The notes below the pieces were generated by a model. It saw only the letters and a program-made list of their open reading frames with translations, did no database searches and was not told the origin of the DNA. Positions 35,272-43,244 of a stretch of 64,000 bases of DNA are shown one piece after another. The translations under genes and the position numbers were made by a program. Source of the DNA: Bacillota bacterium (GTDB taxonomy: Bacteria > Bacillota > Clostridia > Acetivibrionales > DSM-27016); contig JAEWDM010000022.1 of the NCBI GenBank assembly GCA_023390115.1, positions 372,001 to 436,000 of the forward strand, read 5' to 3'. Numbering within the stretch: position 1 is the first letter of the stretch; each line of letters begins with the position of its first letter.

Positions 35272-36942
35272 TTACCCGCCTTCCGCCAGCTCATCCACGG
35301 CCTCCTTGTAAAGCACATCGTCAAAGGTTTTGTCCAGCATATTCCACACAATATAAATGTCCTTTACCTGCCGTCCCTGTCCATCGGTATACGTAAAGGC
35401 CTCAATCCTGCTTATGATTTTTTTCAGAAGCACATTATCCAGCTTATCCAGATTAGCCTCCGAAAGTGTTCTCACATAGTCATGATACTTTTTGCTTGCC
35501 TTTTCCCTCTCCTCATTAATTCCCCTGAATCTTTTAAGCTTCGATTCAAGGCTTCTCCTGGCTGCCTGCAGCTCATCATTCTGAGCCTTGTACTGCTCCT
35601 CGTCAATAATATTTTTTGAAAAAAGCCTCAGGTTGGCGGAGGCCTGGCTTTTCAATTCACTCAATTCAGCTTCCAGAAAACAGATTTTATCGCTGACCTC
35701 CTCGCTGCTCAAAAATATCCTGATATACTGTCTGAAAATCCTGTCCAGCTCATCCCGGTTATTTTTAATTGCCAGAATGTCGTTCCTCACCCTGTCCGCC
35801 AGCTTCTCTTCATGCCATGAATTTCTGTAGCTGCAAACGCTGTTATGATACATGTCATGATTTACGCATACCCATTCAGAGGATATATTCCTTGTGCCGT
35901 CCTTCCTCTTCCACCCGAACAGGTTTTTTCTTCTCATAGCCCGTCCGCAGTGCTGGCAATATAAAAGGTTGCTGAATATATGCTTCACGCTGGGCCTGTT
36001 GCCCTTAACCACATATTCCCGTCTTTTTTCGATTTCATTCTGCACATCGTAAAACAACTCATCCGGCACAGCCCTGAGTTCTTCGTTATGTATAGTAATC
36101 CATTCAGCTTCGTCTACAGGCCTCTGGCTTTTGTAGCTGTATTCCCTGCCTCCGTCCCTATGCACCAGCCTGTCGATATTTATATCGGTATTCTGGGTGG
36201 TGTGAGCTATCTGCATCCCGATATATATTTTGTTTGACAGTATATTGAATATCTGTGCCTGCGACCATCTGCGCCCCTTCTGTGTCAATATTCCCATTTC
36301 ATTTAAATGCTTTGATATTTTGGTGCTCCCCCAGCCGTCAAGATATAGAGCGAATATGCGCCTTACCGTTTCAAGCTGCCCTGCCGCAGGCTTTAAAATA
36401 CCATTTTCCTTCCTATAACCATACGGATCGGCACTTGTCCACTTTCCCGCCTGCTGTGCCTTCCGCAGACCGAACTGCACCGCAGCGCTTTTGGCCCTTG
36501 ACTCCTCCTGAGCGGTAGACAGCAGGATATTTATAGTCATTTCATGCTCAAAATTGTTTATATTTCCGTCCTCAAATATTACCTTTATTCCCATAACCTT
36601 AAGCTTTTTAAGCATACCCGAGCCGTCGGCAACATTTCTGGCCCACCTCTGAATATTCTTTACGTATATAATGTCAAACTCCCTTTTGTATGCACATTCC
36701 AGCATATATTTAAAGGCTTCCCTGTTTTTAAGCTTCGTGCCGCTTATGCCCTCGTCGGCAAAAATTGAAGGAATATATTTTACAGACTCTTCCTTTCCAT
36801 CCCGGCTGTAATACATTCCGCATTCCGCTCCCTGGAAGCCTTCCCTCCTGAACAAATCCGAATAATGCCTTATCTGGTTGTCAAGAGAGTTCATCTGATC
36901 CTCCGTATCCTTAGAAACCCTGCAATATGCCACACATCTCAT
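35272..36942 (-). CDS. Large serine recombinase (integrase/excisionase of element 1)
   Basis: This intact 556-residue protein has a resolvase catalytic domain with the nucleophile Ser in VAYCRVS, the IFADEGISGTKLKNREAF motif and VKNIQRWARN. A recombinase DNA-binding domain follows (ADPYGYRKENG, NKIYIGMQIAHT), then a zinc ribbon (LYCQHCGRAM, with later CVNH and CSY) and a coiled coil (about 420-490). Its stop lies 17 bp from the attL core, the usual placement for the integrase of such an element. Recombinases of this family excise skin-type elements from sporulation genes in the mother cell. The start ATG has only a weak ribosome site. Confidence 0.93.
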   Translation of the reverse strand: MRCVAYCRVSKDTEDQMNSLDNQIRHYSDLFRREGFQGAECGMYYSRDGKEESVKYIPSIFADEGISGTKLKNREAFKYMLECAYKREFDIIYVKNIQRWARNVADGSGMLKKLKVMGIKVIFEDGNINNFEHEMTINILLSTAQEESRAKSAAVQFGLRKAQQAGKWTSADPYGYRKENGILKPAAGQLETVRRIFALYLDGWGSTKISKHLNEMGILTQKGRRWSQAQIFNILSNKIYIGMQIAHTTQNTDINIDRLVHRDGGREYSYKSQRPVDEAEWITIHNEELRAVPDELFYDVQNEIEKRREYVVKGNRPSVKHIFSNLLYCQHCGRAMRRKNLFGWKRKDGTRNISSEWVCVNHDMYHNSVCSYRNSWHEEKLADRVRNDILAIKNNRDELDRIFRQYIRIFLSSEEVSDKICFLEAELSELKSQASANLRLFSKNIIDEEQYKAQNDELQAARRSLESKLKRFRGINEEREKASKKYHDYVRTLSEANLDKLDNVLLKKIISRIEAFTYTDGQGRQVKDIYIVWNMLDKTFDDVLYKEAVDELAEGG

Positions 36943-36976
36943 ACCCGGCTTTTCCTTCTTTAAAATATTAACGCTG

Positions 36977-37153
36977 TTACTGCAATGCTCTTATGATTTC
37001 AACCCACTTATTATATAATTCGTCCGGAATGCTTCTTATTCCATTTTCATAAATAATAAGGTCATTGCCCGGCAATCCCAGCTCAGCGCCCAGCCTATCC
37101 CTTGAAATGCCTTTCCTTGTCCTTAGCAGATAAAGCTGACGTCCCCCCAGCAT
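36977..37153 (-). CDS. Small helix-turn-helix protein (XRE-like), 58 residues
   Basis: The frame starts at an ATG (37153) with AGAGGG eight bases upstream and reads MLGGRQLYLLRTRKGISRDR, then LGAELGLPGNDLIIYENGIR. This is a single XRE/Cro-like HTH: R-x-R-K-G-I-S-R-D-R-L-G-A-E-L-G-L, then the Y-E-N-G-I-R recognition-turn end. It lies just upstream of the recombinase and could control it; short regulators commonly sit there. Confidence 0.6.
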   Translation of the reverse strand: MLGGRQLYLLRTRKGISRDRLGAELGLPGNDLIIYENGIRSIPDELYNKWVEIIRALQ

Positions 37154-37284
37154 TGCCCATACCCTCTAAAAAAACATTCTCGCTGCCATTATATTCAGGC
37201 GGTGCGCTTTTTGCGTCATCACCCCATTCCCTCAGCGTGCCCCCATTTTCAGCCCTGATTCCCTCTATTTCTTAAGCACCTCCA

Positions 37285-37458
37285 TTATGCCGGAGCAAGC
37301 TTCATAATACCTCTGCTTTCCATATGCCGCAGCCGCAAAATAAGCACATCAAGCGTGCGTGACTGCTGCATTGCCAAACCGGGATCGCCTTCCTTTGCAG
37401 CCATCAGACTGTACAGATCATCTCTTTCCGGCATCCCTTTTTCAATCTCCCTCACCAT
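37285..37458 (-). CDS. Spo0E-like small protein (putative aspartyl-phosphate phosphatase), 57 residues
   Basis: AGAGGAGG precedes the ATG at 37458. The frame reads MVREIEKGMPERDDLYSLMA, then LAMQQSRTLDVLILRLR. This fits the two-helix Spo0E family, whose signature is S-x-x-L-D (here S-R-T-L-D). Spo0E-type proteins dephosphorylate Spo0A-P and delay sporulation. A doubt: past the L-D-V the other two frames also look coding (AYFAAAAYGKQRYYEAC, then EIEGIRAENGGTLREWGDDA), so this may be the 5' end of a longer frameshifted gene spanning 37090-37458. Confidence 0.5.
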   Translation of the reverse strand: MVREIEKGMPERDDLYSLMAAKEGDPGLAMQQSRTLDVLILRLRHMESRGIMKLAPA

Positions 37459-37483
37459 TTTAAACCTCCTCTGTTTTTAGAAA

Positions 37484-37511
37484 TAAAAAAAGACAGGCAT
37501 TTAAACCGTCT
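37484..37511 (-). terminator. Terminator upstream of the Spo0E-like gene
   Basis: On the minus strand AGACGG and CCTGTCT pair around TTTAAATG, followed by seven T residues. It would end transcription of the small frame at 37538. Confidence 0.6.
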
Positions 37512-37537
37512 TTACATATGCTTTCTATATTCCCGTT

Positions 37538-37756
37538 TTACTTCCCCCGGCTGATCCCATACTCCGCATTGATGCTGTCCCACGTCAGCCAGTCCATTAT
37601 ACTTTCCTTCGATGTAGTTTGACTTCCATACCAGAGATTTCCTCCGTGTGTGTGCCAGGTGTAGCTCTCCACCGTGCTTTTTGTCCCCGTCTGTACTATT
37701 ATCCCGCTCTTGCGGCCCTTCTGCGGCATAATAGCACATAAGTATTTGTTATGCAA
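37538..37756 (-). CDS. Hypothetical protein fragment, up to 72 residues
   Basis: The frame GIIVQTGTKSTVESYTWHTH, then LWYGSQTTSKESIMDWLTWD, ending ISRGK, looks protein-like and ends just before a terminator. It has no clear ribosome site; the only starts are a TTG at 37756 and an internal ATG. It may be the C-terminal remnant of a larger gene. No family recognised. Confidence 0.3.
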   Translation of the reverse strand: MHNKYLCAIMPQKGRKSGIIVQTGTKSTVESYTWHTHGGNLWYGSQTTSKESIMDWLTWDSINAEYGISRGK

Positions 37757-37939
37757 TGGTTTTTGAAAATAATATATCCTATTAGCAAAATTTATTTACA
37801 CTCTATTAGTGTATATTATGATATTCATGTCCACTGAGCAGATTTAATTAATTGACAAGCTTTTCAATATAATATAAAATATTACATGCAAAACAAGTTA
37901 CGGCGTTCATTATATGCTATACTTATGGGGGAATGACAA

Positions 37940-38122
37940 ATGCTCAATTTACCGGAGCTATCCAGCCGTTATCTGAATTACTGCCGGTGTCAAAAGAATC
38001 TGAACGCCAAAACCTTAAAGGCCTATAGTATTGATATATCCCAGCTTATTTTATTCATGAGCCATACGGATGGAATGTTGAGCAAAGTAAATTTATCTGA
38101 ATATGTCCTGAACGGTACTTGA
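37940..38122 (+). pseudogene. Tyrosine recombinase, N-terminal fragment
   Basis: With GGGGGA upstream, the frame gives MLNLPELSSRYLNYCRCQKN, then LNAKTLKAYSIDISQLILFM, the SAM-like core-binding domain of phage-integrase/XerC-type recombinases. It ends after 60 residues, before any catalytic Arg/His/Tyr. A truncated gene. Confidence 0.7.
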
Positions 38123-38161
38123 GTTGACACTCCCCTGGGAAATATTAAGTTTTGTTTAGTC

Positions 38162-38190
38162 AGCACCTTCAAAACTGAAGGTGCTTTTTA
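38162..38190 (+). terminator. Rho-independent terminator
   Basis: AGCACCTTC and GAAGGTGCT form a nine-base stem with an AAAACT loop, followed by a T run. Confidence 0.75.
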
Positions 38191-38199
38191 GTACCATAA

Positions 38200-38256
38200 A
38201 AGTGTAAGTGTTAAACCATTAATAATGGCTTAAACATTTACACTTATTTTTTTATA
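38200..38256. terminator. Second long hairpin with T tract
   Basis: AAGTGTAA and TTACACTT, with ACCAT and ATGG closer in, form an imperfect palindrome followed by about nine T/A bases. It could be a terminator or an element end. Confidence 0.5.
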
Positions 38257-38341
38257 ACAAGGGAGTAATTGGTCTGTCTAGTGTTTTTTGGATTAATCAC
38301 ATCCGACACAAAAACTGTCAGCTATTGGATTAATATTTGGC

Positions 38342-38515
38342 TTGCCTTTGAATATCAATATATATAAAACTATCACAACATTAACAAAAGAAGGTTTCGA
38401 TAGCGGACGAAAAATTGGAATGGGCTCGTCGCTCTTCATGTGTATAGGCTCAATCATTGGAAAAGTTGGACAAGTAAAAGACGAAGTTGTGACAAATCAA
38501 CAAATAAATTTTGAA
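38342..38515 (+). pseudogene. Type I restriction specificity subunit (HsdS) fragment
   Basis: The frame contains SSLFMCIGSIIGKVGQVKDE, then VVTNQQINFE, which matches the conserved end of an HsdS target recognition domain (C-I-G-S-I-G-K-V-G ... T-N-Q-Q-I-N). The surrounding HsdS sequence is absent, and the frame then runs into unrelated sequence at about 38515. No start can be assigned. Confidence 0.65.
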
Positions 38516-38665
38516 GGCGTTGTATTCCCGCAGCTTGCCGTAGCGCCTCCGCGACAGCACGCCCTGTTTGCTGCGCGAGAAACTTTTATCCCGCGAAACA
38601 GATAGATCATAGCCCAGAAAACGGATAAACTCCGACGAATGTGTGACTTTTGTCTTTTCCTCTGA
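38515..38665 (-). pseudogene. Group II intron reverse transcriptase/maturase fragment
   Basis: The minus strand reads SEEKTKVTHSSEFIRFLGYD, then LSVSRDKSFSRSKQGVLSRR, the typical stretch of group II intron RT proteins around the conserved F-L-G-Y motif. Only about 50 codons remain, between the HsdS fragment and the gerA leader. Confidence 0.65.
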
Positions 38666-38808
38666 TATGTATATACAGATTTCGTGAAATCAGTAATATT
38701 TAATGGATGGGTAAAAGGCATAGATAAGGCAGTATGAAATTGAAGACGGATCAGGATATGAACGGCTAATCATGGCAACAATATATGAAAATGCAATAAA
38801 GGAAGTGG

Positions 38809-40431
38809 TTGCCATTGTTCTTTGGATATATCATGCGAAAGCTGCGCTATCTGCTCAGTTCAAGGCGTAATCAGCGGGTAAGCGATGATGGGGCAGTGGA
38901 AACAAGTATCGTACACAAAGTGGAAATAAACAAAAAGCTTTCGGAAAATCTAAAAAGCCTGAAGGCCGCTCTGGGCGATGCTCAGGATTTGAAGGTACAT
39001 TCATTCCGCTTCGGGCATGAGAACGGTTTTTCAGGTGCGCTAATATTTATTGACGGCCTGGTTTCGGACGTAACGCTTACCGATGCAATCCTGCGGCCGC
39101 TGAAAAATTGGCCGGTGAAAGACGGTCGGCTTGCGGTGGAAACCGACCTGCTGGATGTGTTGGCACAGGAGGTGCTGTGCGCCTCCTATGCTAAAAATGC
39201 TGCGTCGGTGCCGGAGCTTGCGACAGGATGCCTGTCAGGCGATACAATATTGCTTGTAGACGGCTGCCCGGGCGGCCTTATAATCAATTCGAAGGGCTGG
39301 GAGAAACGCACCGTTTCCGAGCCGCAGTCCGAGTCAGTGGTACGCGGTCCCCGGGAGGGCTTCACCGAAAACCTGCGTACCAATACATCGCTGATCCGGC
39401 GTAAGATACGCAACGGACAGCTTAAGGTGGAGCAAATAACGGTAGGCCGCAAAACCCGAACCGGCATATGCCTCATGTATCTTGACGGCGTGGCGAATCC
39501 CAAGGTGGTGGAAACGGTCAAATACCGCATCGGCAAGCTTGATATAGAATCCGTATTGGAAACAGGCTATATCGAAGAATATATCGAGGATGCTCCTTTT
39601 TCGCCTTTTGGCACTATAGGCTACAGCGAAAAGCCCGATGTGGTGGCGGCGAAGATATTGGAAGGCCGGATTGCCATTGTGGTAGACGGCACGCCCTTTG
39701 TGCTGACCGCCCCCATGCTGTTTGCCGAGAGCTTTCAAACTGCCGAGGATTACTATGCCCGCTCACTGTATGCGAGTCTGATACGAATTCTGCGCTATGT
39801 TGCCTTTATGATCACAGTATTTGCGCCGGCGGTCTATATTGCGCTTGTTTCCTTTCAGCATGAGCTGATCCCTACAACGCTGCTGTTCTCCTTTGCAAAA
39901 GCGCGGGAAGGGACGCCCTTTCCAGCTTTTATTGAGGCGATTATAATGGTGTTCGCGTTTGAGATACTGCGGGAGGCCGGAGTCCGGCTGCCGCGCCCGG
40001 TCGGCCAGGCCATCAGCATTGTGGGTGCCCTGATTATGGGAGACGCCGCTGTAAGCGCCGGTATCGTCGGCGCGCCGATGGTGATTGTCATTGCCGTCAC
40101 GGCGGTGGCCGGATTTTTGGTACCTGCCCTGAACGACGCAGGCTCCATGCTTCGGGCCGTTATGATGGTAATGGCGGCGTTTATAGGATTTTATGGCGTT
40201 GCCTTTGGTTTTCTTGGAATGCTGGTGCATTTGGCTACGCTGGAATCCTGCGGAGTGCCATATCTCGGCAACTTCGACACCGGCGACGCAAAGGATACTT
40301 TGATACGCATGCCGCTTTGGTCCATGACCAAGCGGCCCAAGGGTATAGCGCAAGGCGATGCCACGCGTGGACGGCGCTTTATCCCGCCGTTTCGCCCGCA
40401 CACGCCGGACGAGGAAGGAGATGAGCCATGA
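38809..40431 (+). CDS. gerA: Spore germination receptor A subunit (GerAA family)
   Basis: The 540-residue A subunit of a Ger-type nutrient receptor in the spore inner membrane. An N-terminal soluble domain (for example TNTSLIRRKIRNGQLKVEQI and GYIEEYIEDAPFSPFGTIGY) is followed by membrane segments from about residue 310 and a charged C-terminus (HTPDEEGDEP). The first codon is uncertain: TTG at 38809 or 38815 sit after GGAAG, and an ATG at 38833 lacks a ribosome site. The operon is more GC-rich than its neighbours, suggesting separate ancestry. It overlaps the next gene by 4 bp. Confidence 0.92.
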   Translation: MPLFFGYIMRKLRYLLSSRRNQRVSDDGAVETSIVHKVEINKKLSENLKSLKAALGDAQDLKVHSFRFGHENGFSGALIFIDGLVSDVTLTDAILRPLKNWPVKDGRLAVETDLLDVLAQEVLCASYAKNAASVPELATGCLSGDTILLVDGCPGGLIINSKGWEKRTVSEPQSESVVRGPREGFTENLRTNTSLIRRKIRNGQLKVEQITVGRKTRTGICLMYLDGVANPKVVETVKYRIGKLDIESVLETGYIEEYIEDAPFSPFGTIGYSEKPDVVAAKILEGRIAIVVDGTPFVLTAPMLFAESFQTAEDYYARSLYASLIRILRYVAFMITVFAPAVYIALVSFQHELIPTTLLFSFAKAREGTPFPAFIEAIIMVFAFEILREAGVRLPRPVGQAISIVGALIMGDAAVSAGIVGAPMVIVIAVTAVAGFLVPALNDAGSMLRAVMMVMAAFIGFYGVAFGFLGMLVHLATLESCGVPYLGNFDTGDAKDTLIRMPLWSMTKRPKGIAQGDATRGRRFIPPFRPHTPDEEGDEP

Positions 40432-41612
40432 TGCCCGCCCGCTTGAAACGCATGGCAGCCGTGCTGCTGACGCTCTGCGTGTCTACAGTGTTTCTGACCG
40501 GCTGTTGGGACAGCAAGACAATCGAAGATCAGCTGATCCTTACGGGCATTTCTATGGATGTGTCGGATAAACCTAATCAGATAAACGTCACGGCGCAGGG
40601 CGCAAATATCAAGCAAGGGGAAGCCGGTTCGGGGGAAGGCGGCAGCGGAGGCAATAATGAATCCATCGTAATGAAAGCAACCGGTAATTCTCTGATGGCC
40701 TGTTTAACGGAGCTGGAACGGGATAGCAGCCAAAAACTGCTGTTTCCTCATAACCAAATACGGCTTTTTGGGATAAAACTGGCGGAGCAGGGAATCCAAA
40801 AGCATCTGGATCTGATTATGCGGGATCAAAAGGCACGCTTTGAGGTTCCCCTCGCAATTGTGGACGGACGCGGTGAGGAAGCACTTACGGCAAAGCTATC
40901 TGAAATGCCTATTTCCGGTATATTTCTGGGGAGATTGTTTGAGGCTCAGGCTCAAATATCCGTACAATACCGGGTGCGCTTAATCGATTTTGTCCAAAGG
41001 CTTCTGGACGATGCCGCAGCGCCGATCGTGCCCATTATCAAGGTGACGGGCGAAGTCGACAAGCAGGAAATCAAAATGGCCGGCATGGCGGTGTTTCATG
41101 GCGACAAAATGGTGGGCCGTTTGACCAACGAGGAAGCCGTCGGCTATATTTTGTCCTTTGGAGATGTCAAAAAGTGCAATATAGGTGTCTCTGATGGGAC
41201 AGACATGGCCGGGCTGCATATCGCAACATTGGATTGCAAAAGGGAGGTTACACTACGGCAGGATGGAGGAGTGCGGGTATCTTTAACAATCAACTCGGTT
41301 GCGAATGTCAGCGAACTCCATGGCTTTGAAGAGATGAAGCCTCCGGAGCTGCTTAAGTATCTGAAAAATCTGGCGCAGGAAGAAATAAAAAATAAAATTA
41401 CCGATTGCGTCTCGGCCGCACAAGCCCTGGATGCCGACATTTTTGGGTTCGGTACAATGGTGTATAAACAATACCCGAAGCAATGGAGTGAGATGAAAGA
41501 CCGATGGAGTGAGGTGTTCTCGGATATTGACCTCAGTATCCAAGTAAAAGTCCGCATCCCTGAAACCGGACAGATTGTACAGTCTCTGGAAATGGAGGAA
41601 AAAATGAAATGA
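40428..41612 (+). CDS. gerC: Spore germination receptor C subunit lipoprotein (Ger(x)C family)
   Basis: The 394-residue protein has a signal peptide ending LTGC (lipobox) followed by WDSKTIEDQLILTGISMDVS, the hallmark of GerC lipoproteins. Three domain blocks follow, with FPHNQIRLFGIKLAEQGI in the first. It anchors to the outer face of the spore inner membrane and completes the A-C-B receptor. ATGA overlaps join it to gerA and gerB. Confidence 0.94.
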   Translation: MMPARLKRMAAVLLTLCVSTVFLTGCWDSKTIEDQLILTGISMDVSDKPNQINVTAQGANIKQGEAGSGEGGSGGNNESIVMKATGNSLMACLTELERDSSQKLLFPHNQIRLFGIKLAEQGIQKHLDLIMRDQKARFEVPLAIVDGRGEEALTAKLSEMPISGIFLGRLFEAQAQISVQYRVRLIDFVQRLLDDAAAPIVPIIKVTGEVDKQEIKMAGMAVFHGDKMVGRLTNEEAVGYILSFGDVKKCNIGVSDGTDMAGLHIATLDCKREVTLRQDGGVRVSLTINSVANVSELHGFEEMKPPELLKYLKNLAQEEIKNKITDCVSAAQALDADIFGFGTMVYKQYPKQWSEMKDRWSEVFSDIDLSIQVKVRIPETGQIVQSLEMEEKMK

Positions 41613-42733
41613 AAATCGACAAATCCCAAGTCCCGGGAAAACAGTTCATGTTCACCGTGGCCTTCTTCCTCCAATCCTCCGCTCTGTTGACCGCCTTTCT
41701 AGCGGGAATTACAAAGAATGAGGCATGGATTCCGGTCGTAATAGGCATTGTGCTCTGCATACCCCTTATATATTTGTTTCGAACCTTGATGGTGATGTTC
41801 CCGGACAAAAACTTTTTACAGGTACTGGACGAGGTATACGGGTCCGTCGTGGGTAAAATCATCGGAGTATCCTATGTGTGGTTTTTTATAACGCTGGCTG
41901 CGGTGAATCTGGTAGACATCGGCGATTTTTCAAAGATTACCTTCACGACGGAAACGCCTAACATCGTACCAATGCTTATATGCGTATTGGTGGCAGTCTG
42001 GGCCGTCCGAAACGGCTTCAAGGTTGTCTCGCGGTACAGCAAGCTGTTTACCATTGTAGAGTTTATCATTGTCGGGGTTTCTATTGTGCTACTGTTCAAC
42101 CAGATGGATTTTACTAACCTTCTGCCCGTATTCACACAGCCGGCCATCAAATATGTGCAGAGCGTTCACATTATCGCCACGATTCCGTACGGAGAACTTG
42201 TGATATTCCTGATGGTTACACCCTGCATAAAAAAGCTGACACCCCGAGAAGCTACGAAATACTGGTTCGGTGGAATCGCCATGGGGATGATCGTTCTTCT
42301 TGTTGTGCTGCTGCGCGATATTATGGTTTTAGGAAATGCGCTTCATCTTTTTACGCTGCCCGGTCTCGTAGCTTTGCGGCTGGTAAACCTGGGCGAGGCT
42401 CTGAGCCGCATGGAAATCATATTTGCGGTGGCGCTTATGATGCTGTTGTTTTTTAAGATTACAGTCCTATGTTATGTTTCGACAATAGCCGTAGCGCAAC
42501 TTTTTAAGACTATACAATACAAGCGCCTCGCGGTGATTGTCGGCATCTTGATTCTGGCTTATGCGCCTACGCTGTACCCGAGTTTCGTGGAGCACGGCGT
42601 CTCCGCGCAGACCATTGTACCGTTTATCTGGACGCCGTTTCAGATTCTGCTGCCGCTGCTAACCTTTATTCTCGCCAAAATTAGAAAGCTGCCCAAAGCA
42701 ACTACGGAAGCGATAAAAGGACAGGAGGTGTAG
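41609..42733 (+). CDS. gerB: Spore germination receptor B subunit (GerAB/endospore permease)
   Basis: The 374-residue protein has about ten membrane segments and belongs to the GerAB branch of APC-type transporters, the germinant-binding subunit. Recognisable parts are the N-terminal FTVAFFLQSSALLTAFLAGI and PYGELVIFLMVTPCIKK. It overlaps gerC by 4 bp. The germinant cannot be predicted. Confidence 0.93.
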   Translation: MKIDKSQVPGKQFMFTVAFFLQSSALLTAFLAGITKNEAWIPVVIGIVLCIPLIYLFRTLMVMFPDKNFLQVLDEVYGSVVGKIIGVSYVWFFITLAAVNLVDIGDFSKITFTTETPNIVPMLICVLVAVWAVRNGFKVVSRYSKLFTIVEFIIVGVSIVLLFNQMDFTNLLPVFTQPAIKYVQSVHIIATIPYGELVIFLMVTPCIKKLTPREATKYWFGGIAMGMIVLLVVLLRDIMVLGNALHLFTLPGLVALRLVNLGEALSRMEIIFAVALMMLLFFKITVLCYVSTIAVAQLFKTIQYKRLAVIVGILILAYAPTLYPSFVEHGVSAQTIVPFIWTPFQILLPLLTFILAKIRKLPKATTEAIKGQEV

Positions 42734-42738
42734 AGAGC

Positions 42739-42957
42739 ATGTTATGGATGGTCACAAGCGGATTTGCGCTGATTGCGTTCTTGGATTTCCGGCCCTTGGT
42801 GCAGCGCAAAAAATGGCGCGCTGCCGCTGCGTTTGCTTGCGTATTTAGTATCGCACTGACATTGGAGGTATTAACGATACTAAATATTGAGATCCCAAGC
42901 GCTATGTCCGCATGGGAAAGCTTCATCCGGTGGCTTGGGCTGGGATATTCACCTTAA
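42739..42957 (+). CDS. Small two-helix membrane protein of the gerA operon
   Basis: A 72-residue protein five bases after gerB, with GGAGGTG upstream. It has a hydrophobic N-terminus, a basic loop (VQRKKWRAAAAF), and a second hydrophobic stretch ending FIRWLGLGYSP. Small membrane proteins (GerD/GerQ-like position) often follow Ger operons, but I cannot assign a family. Confidence 0.75.
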   Translation: MLWMVTSGFALIAFLDFRPLVQRKKWRAAAAFACVFSIALTLEVLTILNIEIPSAMSAWESFIRWLGLGYSP

Positions 42958-43053
42958 GGTGTGTCATCTACTTCATATTCGGTAAGCGGCTGTTCTATCT
43001 GGATACCGTCCTTAATAATGAGCAGCTTATTTTCGTTGACCACCTTGATCTGT
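42955..43053 (-). pseudogene. Possible recombinase C-terminal fragment
   Basis: The minus strand gives IKVVNENKLLIIKDGIQIEQ, then PLTEYEVDDTP and a stop, the style of the C-terminal beta strands of serine recombinases. It lies in the 287-bp gap between the gerA operon and the sugar island. Nothing else is supported in that gap. Confidence 0.3.
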
Positions 43054-43213
43054 CAGCACTTTTTTGAACAATTTTTTGCCAAACATCAAACAGATTTTTA
43101 CCCAGAATTTAAACGGAGAATATACATCAATTAAGAAGAGTTTTAAACAAATTTTGTAACCCGAGGATAAAATTATAAAATATAGTTATAATAACCTTAC
43201 GGAATTAGATTGC

Positions 43214-43244
43214 TAAGCCGGAAATATCCCGTGCTTCCGGCTTA
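43214..43244 (-). terminator. Terminator after the PfkB kinase gene
   Basis: TAAGCCGGAA and TTCCGGCTTA pair over ten bases around an 11-base loop, immediately after the kinase stop codon. Confidence 0.75.

Noticed and set aside
39763..40401. Minus-strand 212-codon frame opposite gerA
   Set aside because: It is an antisense frame within the GC-richer gerA gene, rich in His, Arg and Gly, with no recognisable domain.
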